This document shows, piece after piece, positions 16,762-25,564 of a DNA stretch of 58,083 bases. Position 1 is the first letter of the stretch; each line of letters starts with the position of its first letter. The notes beneath the pieces are model-generated. The model saw only the letters and a program-made list of their open reading frames with translations, did no database searches and was not told the DNA's origin. This DNA is from Bacillota bacterium (GTDB taxonomy: Bacteria; Bacillota; Clostridia; Lachnospirales; Cellulosilyticaceae): positions 1 through 58,083 of the forward strand of contig JAEZJJ010000051.1 in NCBI GenBank assembly GCA_023436395.1. Direction: 5' to 3'. The position numbers and the translations under genes are program-made.

Positions 16762-17628
16762 TTATTTGAGTGCGCCCACTCCCGCAACGATTTCCGTTAA
16801 TTCTTGTGTAATAGCCGCTTGTCTAGCTCTATTGTACTGAATACTTAGCTTATCCTGGATTTCCTGTGCATTTTCTGTAGCAGAATCCATCGCTGTCATT
16901 CTTGCACCATTTTCACTAGCACTTGCTTCACAAAGTGCACCATAAATAACATCCGCTACATATCTTGGAATAAGATATCCAAGTACAGCTTCTGGTGATG
17001 GTTCATAACTTAAAAGATCGCTTGGTTCGTGTGCTTCACTTTTTGTTTTTTCTATCTTATTCATATCTAATGGTAATATTTTTACCATCGTAGGTTCTTG
17101 CTGGAGCGTTGATTTAAAGCTTGTATAAGATAAATAAACTTCTCCAATTTCCCCTTTTAGAAACATGCTTGTTACATAATCAGCAAGTTCTTTTGCAGAA
17201 GCATAAGTTGGCGCTTCTGAAATATCTGTCATACTTTTTCTTATTTCATAACCTTTGCTTTTAAACTGGTCAATACCTTTTTTCCCTATAACTATCATAT
17301 GAGTTTTAGTTTTATCTTCTACCTCACTCATAGTCAGTTTACAAATATTTGCATTATAACCGCCACAAAGACCTTTATCACCTGTTAATGTAATATAAGC
17401 CTTTATATCTGAATCATTTGCTTTAAGAAAAGGAGAACCTTTTCCTTTGGCATTAGCTGCTATAGATTGCATCGTTGAAAGAATTTTATTGAAAAAGGGT
17501 CTTGTTCTAAGTGCCGCCTCTTTACTTTTATTAAGCTTAGAGGTAGCAACAAGATTCATGGCACTAGTAATCTTCTTTGTACTATCGATACTTCTGATTC
17601 GTCCTTTAATATCTTGCAAAGACGCCAT
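16762..17628 (-). CDS. atpG: F1Fo ATP synthase subunit gamma
   Basis: The 288-residue gamma subunit forms the rotating shaft. The conserved ends are clear: N-terminal MASLQDIKGRIRSIDSTKKITSAMNLVATSKL and C-terminal ENGARMTAMDSATENAQE...YNRARQAAITQELTEIVAGVGAL (shown here in parts). A central Rossmann-like domain includes TGDKGLCGGYNANI. Length is normal. It lies between atpA (17 bases) and atpD in the operon. Confidence 0.97.
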   Translation of the reverse strand: MASLQDIKGRIRSIDSTKKITSAMNLVATSKLNKSKEAALRTRPFFNKILSTMQSIAANAKGKGSPFLKANDSDIKAYITLTGDKGLCGGYNANICKLTMSEVEDKTKTHMIVIGKKGIDQFKSKGYEIRKSMTDISEAPTYASAKELADYVTSMFLKGEIGEVYLSYTSFKSTLQQEPTMVKILPLDMNKIEKTKSEAHEPSDLLSYEPSPEAVLGYLIPRYVADVIYGALCEASASENGARMTAMDSATENAQEIQDKLSIQYNRARQAAITQELTEIVAGVGALK

Positions 17629-17645
17629 TCTTGTTCACCCCTTTT

Positions 17646-19157
17646 CTATTCTACTTTAAAACCTTGCTTAAATTCTGTTATTACATTATTTAATTTGGCA
17701 TCTAATTCTTTTGTAAGACCATCTTTACCTGTAACTTCTGCCCATACTTCTGGATATCTAGTATCTACAAAGTCAAATAACTCTGCTTGGAATCTAGCTA
17801 CTTGTAAAAGTGGAATATCCATAAGGAACTTTTTAGTTGCTGCATAAAGAATAACAACTTGTTTGCTTACCTCAAGTGGTGAATATTGAGGTTGCTTAAG
17901 AATCTCTGTAATACGTTCCCCTTGCGCAAGCGCATTTTTAGTAGCAGCATCAAGATCAGAGCCAAATTGTGCAAAGGCTGCAAGTGATCTATATTGTGCA
18001 AGTTCTGTACGAATAGGACCGGCTACTTGTTTCATCGCTTTAATTTGAGCAGCACCACCAACACGAGATACTGAAAGACCTGGGTTAACCGCAGGACGTA
18101 CACCAGCGTTGAAAAGCTCTGTTTCAAGGAAGATCTGTCCATCTGTAATAGAAATTACGTTTGTTGGAATATAAGCTGAGATATCCCCTGCTTGTGTTTC
18201 GATGATAGGAAGGGCTGTAATAGAACCTCCTCCAAGTTCATCATTAAGCTTAGCAGCTCTTTCAAGAAGACGTGAATGTAAATAGAATACATCTCCAGGA
18301 TAAGCCTCACGACCTGGTGGTCTATGAAGAAGTAATGACATTGTACGATATGCTACCGCATGCTTTGATAAATCATCATATACGATAAGTACATCTTTGC
18401 CTTGTTCCATCCATTCTTCACCCATTGTAACACCTGCATATGGCGCAAGGAATTGAAGTGGTGCTGCTTCTGAAGCTGTAGCTACTACTATAGTTGTATA
18501 ACTCATCGCATCTGCTTTTTCTAATGAATTCACAAGTTGTGCAATAGTTGAAGCTTTTTGCCCAATTGCAACGTAAATACATAAACAATCTTTACCTTTT
18601 TGGTTGATGATTGTATCGATAGCAATAGCAGTTTTACCTGTTTGTCTATCTCCAATGATAAGTTCACGTTGTCCACGGCCGATTGGTACCATGGCGTCAA
18701 TAGCCTTAAGACCTGTTTGAAGTGGTGTTTCAACTGATTTTCTGTCGATAACACCTGATGCAACACGTTCTACCGGTCTATATTTATCTGTACTAATTGG
18801 CCCTTTTCCATCGATAGGTTGACCAAGTGCATTAACAACACGTCCACTAAGAGCATCACCTACTGGTACCTCTACTACACGTCCTGTTGATTTTACAGTG
18901 TCGCCTTCTTTAATATTTTGGTCAGAACCGAAAAGAACAACCCCGATGTTGTCTTCCTCTAAGTTTTGTACCATTCCATAAACATCACCTGGGAACTCAA
19001 GAAGCTCACCTGACATCGCTTTTTCAAGTCCATGTACACGTGCAATACCATCACCTACTGTGATAACTGTACCTACTTCTTCTGCCTGAAGGTGTGCTTT
19101 ATAGTTTTTAATCTGGTCTTTAATAATACTGCTGATTTCTTCTGGTCTCAGATTCAT
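17646..19157 (-). CDS. atpA: F1Fo ATP synthase subunit alpha
   Basis: A 503-residue regulatory nucleotide-binding subunit with the N-terminal MNLRPEEISSIIKDQI, the P-loop GDRQTGKTAIAID (about residues 169-181), and the signature around PAVNPGLSVSRVGGAAQ. I chose ATG 19157: it follows AAGGGGTG and gives the standard N-terminus, while the open frame reaches 19184 and overlaps atpH without adding conserved sequence. It alternates with beta in the F1 head. Its position between atpH and atpG is canonical. Confidence 0.97.
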   Translation of the reverse strand: MNLRPEEISSIIKDQIKNYKAHLQAEEVGTVITVGDGIARVHGLEKAMSGELLEFPGDVYGMVQNLEEDNIGVVLFGSDQNIKEGDTVKSTGRVVEVPVGDALSGRVVNALGQPIDGKGPISTDKYRPVERVASGVIDRKSVETPLQTGLKAIDAMVPIGRGQRELIIGDRQTGKTAIAIDTIINQKGKDCLCIYVAIGQKASTIAQLVNSLEKADAMSYTTIVVATASEAAPLQFLAPYAGVTMGEEWMEQGKDVLIVYDDLSKHAVAYRTMSLLLHRPPGREAYPGDVFYLHSRLLERAAKLNDELGGGSITALPIIETQAGDISAYIPTNVISITDGQIFLETELFNAGVRPAVNPGLSVSRVGGAAQIKAMKQVAGPIRTELAQYRSLAAFAQFGSDLDAATKNALAQGERITEILKQPQYSPLEVSKQVVILYAATKKFLMDIPLLQVARFQAELFDFVDTRYPEVWAEVTGKDGLTKELDAKLNNVITEFKQGFKVE

Positions 19158-19176
19158 TAACTGAATACACCCCTTT

Positions 19177-19722
19177 CTATGCAAGTCTAATATCAGATAA
19201 TTGCTTCTTTAAAGTTTGCATTTCGCCCTTGATGCTTGCGTCTACAACTTTATCACCAACTCTAATTACTAGTCCTGCTATAATGCCTTCATCTACAATT
19301 GTTTCAAGTTCTATTTTACTTTTAGTACTTGCTTCAAGTTTAGCTTTAATTGCTTCAACTTGCGTCTCATTAAGGGCTATAGCTGATGTAACTGTTGCCT
19401 TAACAATACCTGCTTCCTTATTAATACGTTCAAGGAATGCTTCAAGTACATTAATGATTTCTGCTTGCCTACCTTTTTTCACAAGTAAAACTAAAAGTCC
19501 TAAAATAGAATTCTGAATTTTATCTGTGAAAATATTTTCGATAATATTAATTTTTTCTTCTACTGTAACTTTATGATTTCCTAAAACTGCCATAAAGTCT
19601 GGTTCGTCTTGAAGTGCCTTAATGATTACTTTTACTTCATTTTCGTAAGTTGCCATTTTCCCTTCAGACTTAGCGATATCAAATAGGGCAGTAGCATATC
19701 TTTTAACAACTAGCTTAGCCAC
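19177..19722 (-). CDS. atpH: F1Fo ATP synthase subunit delta
   Basis: A 181-residue OSCP/delta subunit that joins the peripheral stalk to the top of F1. Family features include the N-terminal VVKRYATALFDIAKSEGK, the middle NSILGLLVLLVKKGRQ.EIINVLEAF, and the C-terminal GLVIRVGDKVVDASIKGEMQ. Its first 13 bases overlap the end of atpF, indicating translational coupling between the two peripheral-stalk subunits. Confidence 0.95.
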   Translation of the reverse strand: MAKLVVKRYATALFDIAKSEGKMATYENEVKVIIKALQDEPDFMAVLGNHKVTVEEKINIIENIFTDKIQNSILGLLVLLVKKGRQAEIINVLEAFLERINKEAGIVKATVTSAIALNETQVEAIKAKLEASTKSKIELETIVDEGIIAGLVIRVGDKVVDASIKGEMQTLKKQLSDIRLA

Positions 19723-20267
19723 TGTACATCCCCCATCTCTTTAATAATATCGTTAATGATTTCTTGATGCTTATTTTCATCAATTGAAATAGCAACAAAC
19801 TTACTAGCCATAAGAGTAGAAACGTCTATCATTTGTGTCTTCATTTCGTCTTTAACACGTTCTTGTTCAAGAAGAATATCATTTACAGCTTTCTCTTTCA
19901 TAGCCTCGATGTCTTTCTTAGCCTCAGCAATAATTTGTTCCTGTCTAGCTAATGCTGCACTTCTAGCTTCTTTAAGGATCTGCGCTGCTTCTTCTTTAAT
20001 ACTCGCGATTCTCTCTTCATAATCTACCTTAAGTTTTGCTGCAGTTTGATTAAAAGACTTAGCTTCATTAATCTCATTTGCGATACTAGCTTTTCTCTTT
20101 TCAAGCATTGCAGTCACTGGTTTATGAAGAATTAGATAAAGTGCTACAACAATAAATAATGTTGAAATTAATTGTAACCCTAAATCAGTAAGTAACTGAG
20201 CATCAAATCCAATGATTCTTCCTGGCTGCTCAGTTGCAGCTAATACAGTAATTAATGATGTATTCAA
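19710..20267 (-). CDS. atpF: F1Fo ATP synthase subunit b
   Basis: The 185-residue b subunit has one N-terminal membrane helix (about residues 29-47: LISTLFIVVALYLILHKPV) followed by a long charged coiled coil (RKASIANEINEAKS... EEAAQILKEARSAA), the dimeric peripheral stalk. The ribosome binding site is GGAGGGAGC shortly before the ATG. It lies between atpE (52 bases upstream) and atpH (overlapping). Confidence 0.95.
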   Translation of the reverse strand: MNTSLITVLAATEQPGRIIGFDAQLLTDLGLQLISTLFIVVALYLILHKPVTAMLEKRKASIANEINEAKSFNQTAAKLKVDYEERIASIKEEAAQILKEARSAALARQEQIIAEAKKDIEAMKEKAVNDILLEQERVKDEMKTQMIDVSTLMASKFVAISIDENKHQEIINDIIKEMGDVQWLS

Positions 20268-20318
20268 AGGGAAGCTCCCTCCTTTCTGGTCTATCTTACT
20301 ATTATTTTAGTTCGCTTC

Positions 20319-20600
20319 TTATAGAGATTGGTATTTTGTAATAAGTGGGTTTGCGAATAAAAGAATAATAGCTATGATAAGACCGTAGATACCTGTTGTT
20401 TCAGCTACCGCTGCTCCTAAAAGCATTGTACTTACGATTGTAGATTGAGCTTCTGGTTGACGACCTACTGCTTCTGCCCCTTTACCAGCTGCGTAACCTT
20501 GTCCAATACCAGGTCCAATACCTGCGATCATAGCAAGACCTGCTCCAATTGCTGAGCATGCTAAAATTAAAGCGTTTCCATCGATTTGTTGATTTTCCAT
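20319..20600 (-). CDS. atpE: F-type ATP synthase subunit c, Na+-binding type
   Basis: A 93-residue two-helix c subunit (proteolipid) of the rotor ring. The second helix carries VAETTGIY and the first GIGQGYAAGKGAEAVG. Residues Q34, V65, E67, T68 and Y72 fall at the spacings of the known Na+-binding site of Ilyobacter tartaricus c (Q32, V63, E65, S66, Y70), so sodium rather than proton coupling is predicted. It follows a duplicated c gene, separated by 121 bases. The whole layout resembles the Acetobacterium woodii atp operon, where F-type and V-type-like c subunits share one ring. Confidence 0.95.
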   Translation of the reverse strand: MENQQIDGNALILACSAIGAGLAMIAGIGPGIGQGYAAGKGAEAVGRQPEAQSTIVSTMLLGAAVAETTGIYGLIIAIILLFANPLITKYQSL

Positions 20601-20721
20601 ATTAAAAATCCTCCTTAAATAGTGCTTTTAAAATAATTTAAATTAATTTGATTTAAAATTTATGCCTATTCTAAGCTGTCTTATATGTCTTATAACAATA
20701 TATTATTTCTAACAAGTAATC
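20601..20721. other. unusually long gap between the two c-subunit genes
   Basis: 121 AT-rich bases inside an otherwise tightly packed operon. No reading frame or clear hairpin is seen. It may provide a processing site or extra translation-initiation region for the highly needed single c subunit; this is inference. Confidence 0.3.
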
Positions 20722-21261
20722 CTAGAATATATTTACAAAGAGTAATAATAAAGCAATAATGAGGGCATAAATACCTGTCGTTTGTGCTACAGCCTGACCT
20801 AATAACATAGTTCTAAGTATTGTAGCTTGAAGCTTTGGTCTATTACCTACTGCTTCTGCTGCTTTACCTGCTGCAATACCTTGTCCAATACCTGGTCCAA
20901 CACCTGCAATCATTGATATTCCAGCACCAATTGCTGAACATGCAAGTACTAAACCGATTCCTGTTTTGTTTACTAATGGATTAGCAAATAACATAATAAT
21001 AGCAACAACTAACGAGAAAATCCCTGAGGTTTCTGCTACAGCTGCTCCTAAAAGCATAACAAGTGTAGCTGATTTTCCACCTTCTTCTGGATTTTTACCT
21101 ACTGCTTCTGCTGCTTTACCTGCTGCATACCCCTGCCCAACACCTGGTCCAATACCTCCAATCATTGCAAAACCTGCACCGATTGCTGAAAAGGCTAAAA
21201 TAAGTGCTTTAGGGTCTACATTTTGCATCCATCCAAACAAAAAGCCCATAAATCCTGACAT
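20722..21261 (-). CDS. atpE1: duplicated (four-helix) ATP synthase c subunit with one inactive ion site
   Basis: The 179-residue protein contains two c-type hairpins in tandem, like V-type proteolipids and A. woodii c1. Hairpin 1 (about residues 18-96) has Q43 and E77 in GVGQGYAAGK and VAETSGIF, a complete Na+-site signature. Hairpin 2 (about 101-177) keeps Q127 in GIGQGIAAGK but reads VAQTTGIY, so the carboxylate is replaced by Q160 (codon at 20782-20784). One functional ion site per four helices lowers the ion-to-ATP ratio of any ring position it occupies. It lies between atpB and atpE. Confidence 0.93.
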   Translation of the reverse strand: MSGFMGFLFGWMQNVDPKALILAFSAIGAGFAMIGGIGPGVGQGYAAGKAAEAVGKNPEEGGKSATLVMLLGAAVAETSGIFSLVVAIIMLFANPLVNKTGIGLVLACSAIGAGISMIAGVGPGIGQGIAAGKAAEAVGNRPKLQATILRTMLLGQAVAQTTGIYALIIALLLLFVNIF

Positions 21262-21276
21262 TGTTTCACCTCATTC

Positions 21277-21975
21277 CTATTCCATGGCATTTGACACGAA
21301 TGTCATACTAAGCATTACAAAAATAAATGCTTGAAGTGCACCTGCAAAAACGTCAAAATATCCATGAAGTACCGCTGGTATACCTAGGAACACTACAATT
21401 TTAGGGAACATTGCATAAACAAGTCCCATAATGATAGAGCCTCCAAGAATATTACCAAACAAACGGAAACTTAATGAAACTGGCGTTGCAAGTTCACCAA
21501 TAATATTGATTGGTAGTAAAAGTGGGAAAGGCTCCAAGAACCCTTTAAAATACCCTACTCCTTTGGATTTAATACCAAAGCCATGAATCATAAAGAATGT
21601 AATGAGTGCAAAGGCAAGTGTTGTTGCAAAATCTGCTGTTGGTGGTCTGATGCCAATAAGCCCAGATAAATTACATACTGCAATATAAATTAATAATGGT
21701 CCATAATAACCTGCAAACTTTTTCCCTACTGATCCCATGTTAGAAATAGCAAAATTATTAATCAAATCTACTACCATTTCAATGGCTATTTGTAATTTAG
21801 TTTCTGGAACTTCTTTAAAGTTTTTCATTTTAAATCTTATAATAAACGCCACAAGGATAAGCCCTAAAATAACTAACCAAGTACTAATAATAGTTTGAGT
21901 TAGATAAACAGGTTGGCCGTTTACTTCAAAAAGTTTAAAATACAATTGTGCACCAAAATCTAGATTATCACCCAC
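21277..21975 (-). CDS. atpB: F1Fo ATP synthase subunit a
   Basis: This 232-residue membrane stator subunit forms the ion channels against the c-ring. It has several membrane helices and the conserved helix with LPINIIGELATPVSLSFRLFGNILGG, containing the essential arginine in SLSFRLFGN. The start is GTG at 21975, preceded by AAGGAG with 9-base spacing. It is located between the atpI-like gene and the duplicated c gene, 15 bases from the latter. Confidence 0.95.
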   Translation of the reverse strand: MGDNLDFGAQLYFKLFEVNGQPVYLTQTIISTWLVILGLILVAFIIRFKMKNFKEVPETKLQIAIEMVVDLINNFAISNMGSVGKKFAGYYGPLLIYIAVCNLSGLIGIRPPTADFATTLAFALITFFMIHGFGIKSKGVGYFKGFLEPFPLLLPINIIGELATPVSLSFRLFGNILGGSIIMGLVYAMFPKIVVFLGIPAVLHGYFDVFAGALQAFIFVMLSMTFVSNAME

Positions 21976-22034
21976 TTACTCACGCTCCTTCCCTCTAAAA
22001 TATATATGCAAAGAACCTATAGGTTCTATTTGCC

Positions 22035-22421
22035 TCATTTACTCTGCTTGACAACTTTTTTATTAATGGCTAATTGGGCATACGCACCAACTTTCATTGA
22101 AATCAAGCCAAAAAATACACCTAATAAGTTAATGCTTGGTTCTAAAGCTGCAATGACTAATACGATACCTGTAAGAATGTATCTAATCATATACTGTACA
22201 TTTGCATATTTTTGTGCCTTTCCTTCTGGCATAGTAAGGCACTTTGAAATTGTATTTTCCATTAGTTTGAGCTTAAGTAATGAAAAAACTAGACCAAATG
22301 TAATTCCAAGCGTCCAACTTAACTTATTGTTTACTATTAGTATGCCTATAATATATACAATTAATGAAAACATTATCATGCTAATTGACATGAAATTTTT
22401 CTTAATTACTTCATTATTCAT
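22035..22421 (-). CDS. atpI: AtpI-like ATP synthase assembly protein
   Basis: A 128-residue protein with four predicted membrane helices (about residues 10-30, 34-52, 78-95, 99-117), matching the size and place of the ATP synthase I family. AtpI proteins assist c-ring assembly in some bacteria, including Na+ enzymes. The N-terminal overlap of 8 bases with the preceding atpZ-like gene shows it belongs to the operon. Identification rests on context and topology more than on residues. Confidence 0.75.
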   Translation of the reverse strand: MNNEVIKKNFMSISMIMFSLIVYIIGILIVNNKLSWTLGITFGLVFSLLKLKLMENTISKCLTMPEGKAQKYANVQYMIRYILTGIVLVIAALEPSINLLGVFFGLISMKVGAYAQLAINKKVVKQSK

Positions 22422-22644
22422 TTTTATCCTCTTTCTTTATCTGCTTATTCGTATGATAAAATAAGTTCCTAAAAGCTGCTGCTACTCCTACTAGAATAAA
22501 GACTATAGTAAAAATAGGGGAACTATGTATCTTTTCATCAAGAAATACGCCAATAAGAGTACAAATCAAAATAGGTGTGATCATTGTTATTCCTAACTGA
22601 GAAATCAAACTTAGACCCTTGGCCCATGAACCCATTTTCATCAT
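22414..22644 (-). CDS. atpZ: AtpZ-like small membrane protein of the ATP synthase operon
   Basis: A 76-residue protein with two membrane helices (about residues 12-32 and 42-60) and a charged C-terminus, typical of the AtpZ/F0F1-ATPase family at the head of atp operons (GxxxDEKIHSSPIFTIVFILVGV pattern). AtpZ with AtpI has been linked to divalent-cation transport or ATP synthase assembly. I chose ATG 22644 after GGGTAGGTG; the frame extends to a GTG at 22650 that is part of the ribosome binding site. It is the first gene of the operon. Confidence 0.8.
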   Translation of the reverse strand: MMKMGSWAKGLSLISQLGITMITPILICTLIGVFLDEKIHSSPIFTIVFILVGVAAAFRNLFYHTNKQIKKEDKNE

Positions 22645-22683
22645 TTGCACCTACCCTCTTATATTTATACATATTAATTATAC

Positions 22684-22692
22684 TTTATAGCA
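22684..22692 (-). promoter_or_regulatory. candidate extended -10 promoter of the atp operon
   Basis: TGCTATAAA on the minus strand about 40 bases upstream of the atpZ start fits an extended -10. TTGAAA lies 15 bases upstream of its hexamer, a short spacing. The next hexamer TATAAT, 8 bases downstream, is an alternative. Confidence 0.35.
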
Positions 22693-22933
22693 AAATCCAC
22701 AAATTTTCAAGTCAAATAAACACCTGATATTTGTTAATTCTCCATTATATGGACTTCTGCATTTGTCGATTTTAGATAAAATTCTTCTTTATTCTTCTTT
22801 TCTTAACCTTTTTCTTTTTTAGCTGCTCATTCTATAATAATATATTTACTAAATTTTACTACCTCACCATGACCTTAATAGACCATAATTCATTCATAAT
22901 ACGTTTATTTCTCTCACTATTATCTCAATAAAC

Positions 22934-22979
22934 AATAAAAGTAATACATCTTACATATGTAAGTTGTATTACTTTTATT
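22934..22979 (-). terminator. terminator after wecB
   Basis: Arms AATAAAAGTAATACA and TGTATTACTTTTATT, extended inward through TTACATATGTAA, begin 5 bases past the wecB stop. The remaining part of this 330-base intergenic stretch (22693-22933) shows nothing recognisable. Confidence 0.8.
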
Positions 22980-22983
22980 AGTT

Positions 22984-24141
22984 CTAACTTTTATAACAGT
23001 AATCTGTTGGTCTAGATGTTGTTTTATTAAATTCATATAAAATAGCTTCTACAATTCTTCTTGAAGCTTCACCATCACCAAATGGATTTTTAGCTTGTGC
23101 CATCTGACTATATAGCTCGTGGTTATTTAATAATTCTGTAGTAAGCTTATAAATCGTCTCTTTCTCTATCCCTGCAAGCTTTAGAGTGCCTGCTTCTATT
23201 CCTTCAGGACGTTCTGTGACATTTCTAAGTACTAACACTGGTTTCCCTAATGATGGTACTTCTTCTTGAAGTCCTCCAGAATCTGTTAATACCAGATATG
23301 AACGTTTCATTAGGTTGTGCATATCTTTTAAATCAAGAGGTTCTACCAAATGCACTCTAGGCATTTGCCCTAGTACACTAAACGCTACATCTCTAACTGC
23401 AGGGTTTTTATGCACTGCATAGACTAATTCTGTATCTTCGTTTTCTAATAAAACTTGTTTAATAGCCTCACAAATATTATGCAGTGGTTCTCCTAGATTC
23501 TCTCTTCTATGAGCAGTCATTGTGATCACACGCTTATTGGTATAATCAATATCATTAAGTTCTTCTACTGCAAACTCATAATCTGCTTCCACAGTTGTTT
23601 TAAGGGCATCAATAACCGTATTCCCTGTAACATAAATATGTTCCTCATTTACAGCTTCTCTTAATAAGTTTTCTTTTGCAAGTGGTGTAGGTGAAAAATG
23701 TAAGTCTGCAAGTGAACCAGTAAGTTTACGATTCATTTCTTCAGGAAATGGTTCATATTTATTAAATGTTCTAAGTCCAGCTTCCACATGTCCTACTTTA
23801 ATTTGTTTATAAAATGCTGCTAAAGCTGCTACAAAAGAAGTAGTTGTATCACCATGCACCAAAACAATATCAGGTTTTGCTTCTTCAAACACTGTATCTA
23901 ATCCTTCTAGTACACGATTTGTAATACCTGTTAAAGTTTGCCTTTGTTTCATAATATCTAAATCATAGTCTGGTTTTATATCAAACAGTTCTAATACTTG
24001 ATCTAGCATTTCTCTATGTTGTGCTGTGACACATACAAGGCTTTCTATTTCTTCATATTTATCTAATTCTTTTACAAGTGGCGCCATTTTTACAGCTTCT
24101 GGTCTTGTACCAAATACACTCATTACACGAATTTTATTCAT
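22984..24141 (-). CDS. wecB: UDP-N-acetylglucosamine 2-epimerase (non-hydrolysing)
   Basis: A 385-residue GT-B-fold enzyme interconverting UDP-GlcNAc and UDP-ManNAc for wall polysaccharides such as secondary wall polymers or teichoic-acid linkage units. Family motifs are VFGTRPEAVKMAPLV near the N-terminus, VHGDTTTS, HVEAGLRT, TAHRRENLGEPL and LTDSGGLQEEVPSLGKP. Length is standard. It stands next to a GGDEF gene (39 bases) in the same direction and has its own terminator. ManNAc-containing wall polymers are common SLH anchors, so a link with the SLH-like proteins is possible but inferred. Confidence 0.95.
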   Translation of the reverse strand: MNKIRVMSVFGTRPEAVKMAPLVKELDKYEEIESLVCVTAQHREMLDQVLELFDIKPDYDLDIMKQRQTLTGITNRVLEGLDTVFEEAKPDIVLVHGDTTTSFVAALAAFYKQIKVGHVEAGLRTFNKYEPFPEEMNRKLTGSLADLHFSPTPLAKENLLREAVNEEHIYVTGNTVIDALKTTVEADYEFAVEELNDIDYTNKRVITMTAHRRENLGEPLHNICEAIKQVLLENEDTELVYAVHKNPAVRDVAFSVLGQMPRVHLVEPLDLKDMHNLMKRSYLVLTDSGGLQEEVPSLGKPVLVLRNVTERPEGIEAGTLKLAGIEKETIYKLTTELLNNHELYSQMAQAKNPFGDGEASRRIVEAILYEFNKTTSRPTDYCYKS

Positions 24142-24180
24142 TCTAGTTACTCCTTATTTCTTCAGAATCATTATAGCTTA

Positions 24181-25248
24181 TTAACCTTTACTTGCCTCAA
24201 TATCCTCATCTGTTGCTAAAACAACTCTATTTTTCCCTTTTGCTTTTCCTCTAATAAGCGCACTATCTGCTGCCTTGATAGCTTGCTGGGGTGTTGCTGC
24301 CATAGCAGGATAAGAACACGCCCCCAAGGTTACTGTTATTGGCGTTGCTAATTCATATGTTATAGGAATATAGTATACAGCTTGCCTAAATTCTTCTAAT
24401 ATATGTACAGCTTCTACTAATGGTTTAGGAATAAGTATAACAAACTCATCCCCTCCATATCTAACAACTTCACCACCGTATTCTTTTACACACCCCTTTG
24501 CCAGTTGCGAGATTGCTTTTAGAACCGCATCCCCTTCTAAATGCCCCAAAAGATCATTAATTGATTTAAAATTATCGGTATCTACCACCGCTACTGTCAT
24601 TACTTTTGAATCTATATATATTTCTTTTAACATATGCTCTAAATGTCGTCTATTATATGTTCCTGTTAAAGGATCTGTTATAGATTCATTAGAAACACTT
24701 TGTAAAAGCTCTGAATTTCTCGCATTAGTAGCAATAAATACTGTTAGCGTCTCAAAAAAGGCAATAGTATTAGCTGTAAAAAAGTTTTCTTCCTCATGTT
24801 CTAGTACTAGTGCTCCAAAGATACTATCATCATTAAAATCCCTAAGAGGTACTGCAAGTCTAGAACATGGTATATTAATACAATCAATAAGTGGACTATC
24901 TATTTCATCCTTAGTAAAAGAATGTGATTCTATTATATCTGATATGGATGCTGGCATTGCAATATGCTTGATTTCTCTAAATTCATTCTTTAGTTCTATA
25001 CTTCTAAAGTAAACCTTATAATCCTCTACTTTGCTCGTATCTCTTTTTAACCAAAGATAACATGTGGTAACTCCCATTACGCCCATAAGCATATCTGTCA
25101 GGATAGACATGAGTTGTTTAAAAGAAGTAATATTCATGGCTGCTTTCATAATTTCCCCTAGTAACCAAAGCATTCCCCTTTGCTGTTGTAATTCCACTTG
25201 AAGGTACTCAACATTATCTTCCTTATTCTCTATTAAATGAGCACTCAT
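24181..25248 (-). CDS. GAF-GGDEF diguanylate cyclase
   Basis: A 355-residue soluble protein with an N-terminal GAF-like sensor (about residues 38-180) and a GGDEF domain (about 188-350). The catalytic loop GGDEF (265-269) is intact, as are DPLTGTYNRR and the DTDNFKSIND metal/substrate region, so it should make cyclic di-GMP. The RxxD inhibitory site is absent: the equivalent positions read E259... G-rich (EYGGEVVRYGGDEF), so classical product feedback is unlikely. Strong ribosome binding site AGGGAGGGGG before ATG. The signal sensed is unknown; there is no transmembrane segment. Confidence 0.9.
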   Translation of the reverse strand: MSAHLIENKEDNVEYLQVELQQQRGMLWLLGEIMKAAMNITSFKQLMSILTDMLMGVMGVTTCYLWLKRDTSKVEDYKVYFRSIELKNEFREIKHIAMPASISDIIESHSFTKDEIDSPLIDCINIPCSRLAVPLRDFNDDSIFGALVLEHEEENFFTANTIAFFETLTVFIATNARNSELLQSVSNESITDPLTGTYNRRHLEHMLKEIYIDSKVMTVAVVDTDNFKSINDLLGHLEGDAVLKAISQLAKGCVKEYGGEVVRYGGDEFVILIPKPLVEAVHILEEFRQAVYYIPITYELATPITVTLGACSYPAMAATPQQAIKAADSALIRGKAKGKNRVVLATDEDIEASKG

Positions 25249-25564
25249 ATGTTTCCCCCTCCCTTTAAATTAAATACGTTGAATAAGCATCCCCACCTAA
25301 CCAGTCCTCCAATAACACAAGCTACTGGGTTAATTCATTTAACGCCTTTAATAATAACTTCTGGTCTTATATCTCTCATTAAAGTAAGCATTCTTCCTCT
25401 TCTTTTACATCATATGAAAAATATAATGTATATTTGTCACCACTCCTAATCCTTGTTAAACTTCATTTATAAAATATACACTAATTAACTCTCTTCTACC
25501 TAATACTAATTTATACCATATCTTTGTGAAAATCAAATACTCTATAAGATTTTATCCATTTTTG
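25249..25564. other. intergenic region between metH and the diguanylate cyclase
   Basis: About 316 bases. No clear terminator for metH or strong promoter was found. On the minus strand an 18-codon frame (25335-25391) with a possible ribosome binding site 4 bases away is too weak to call. No riboswitch motif was recognised. Confidence 0.35.

Noticed and set aside
25335..25391. 18-codon minus-strand frame upstream of the diguanylate cyclase
   Set aside because: Its GAGG is only 4 bases from the ATG, there is no terminator or conserved-looking sequence, and it is too short to judge.
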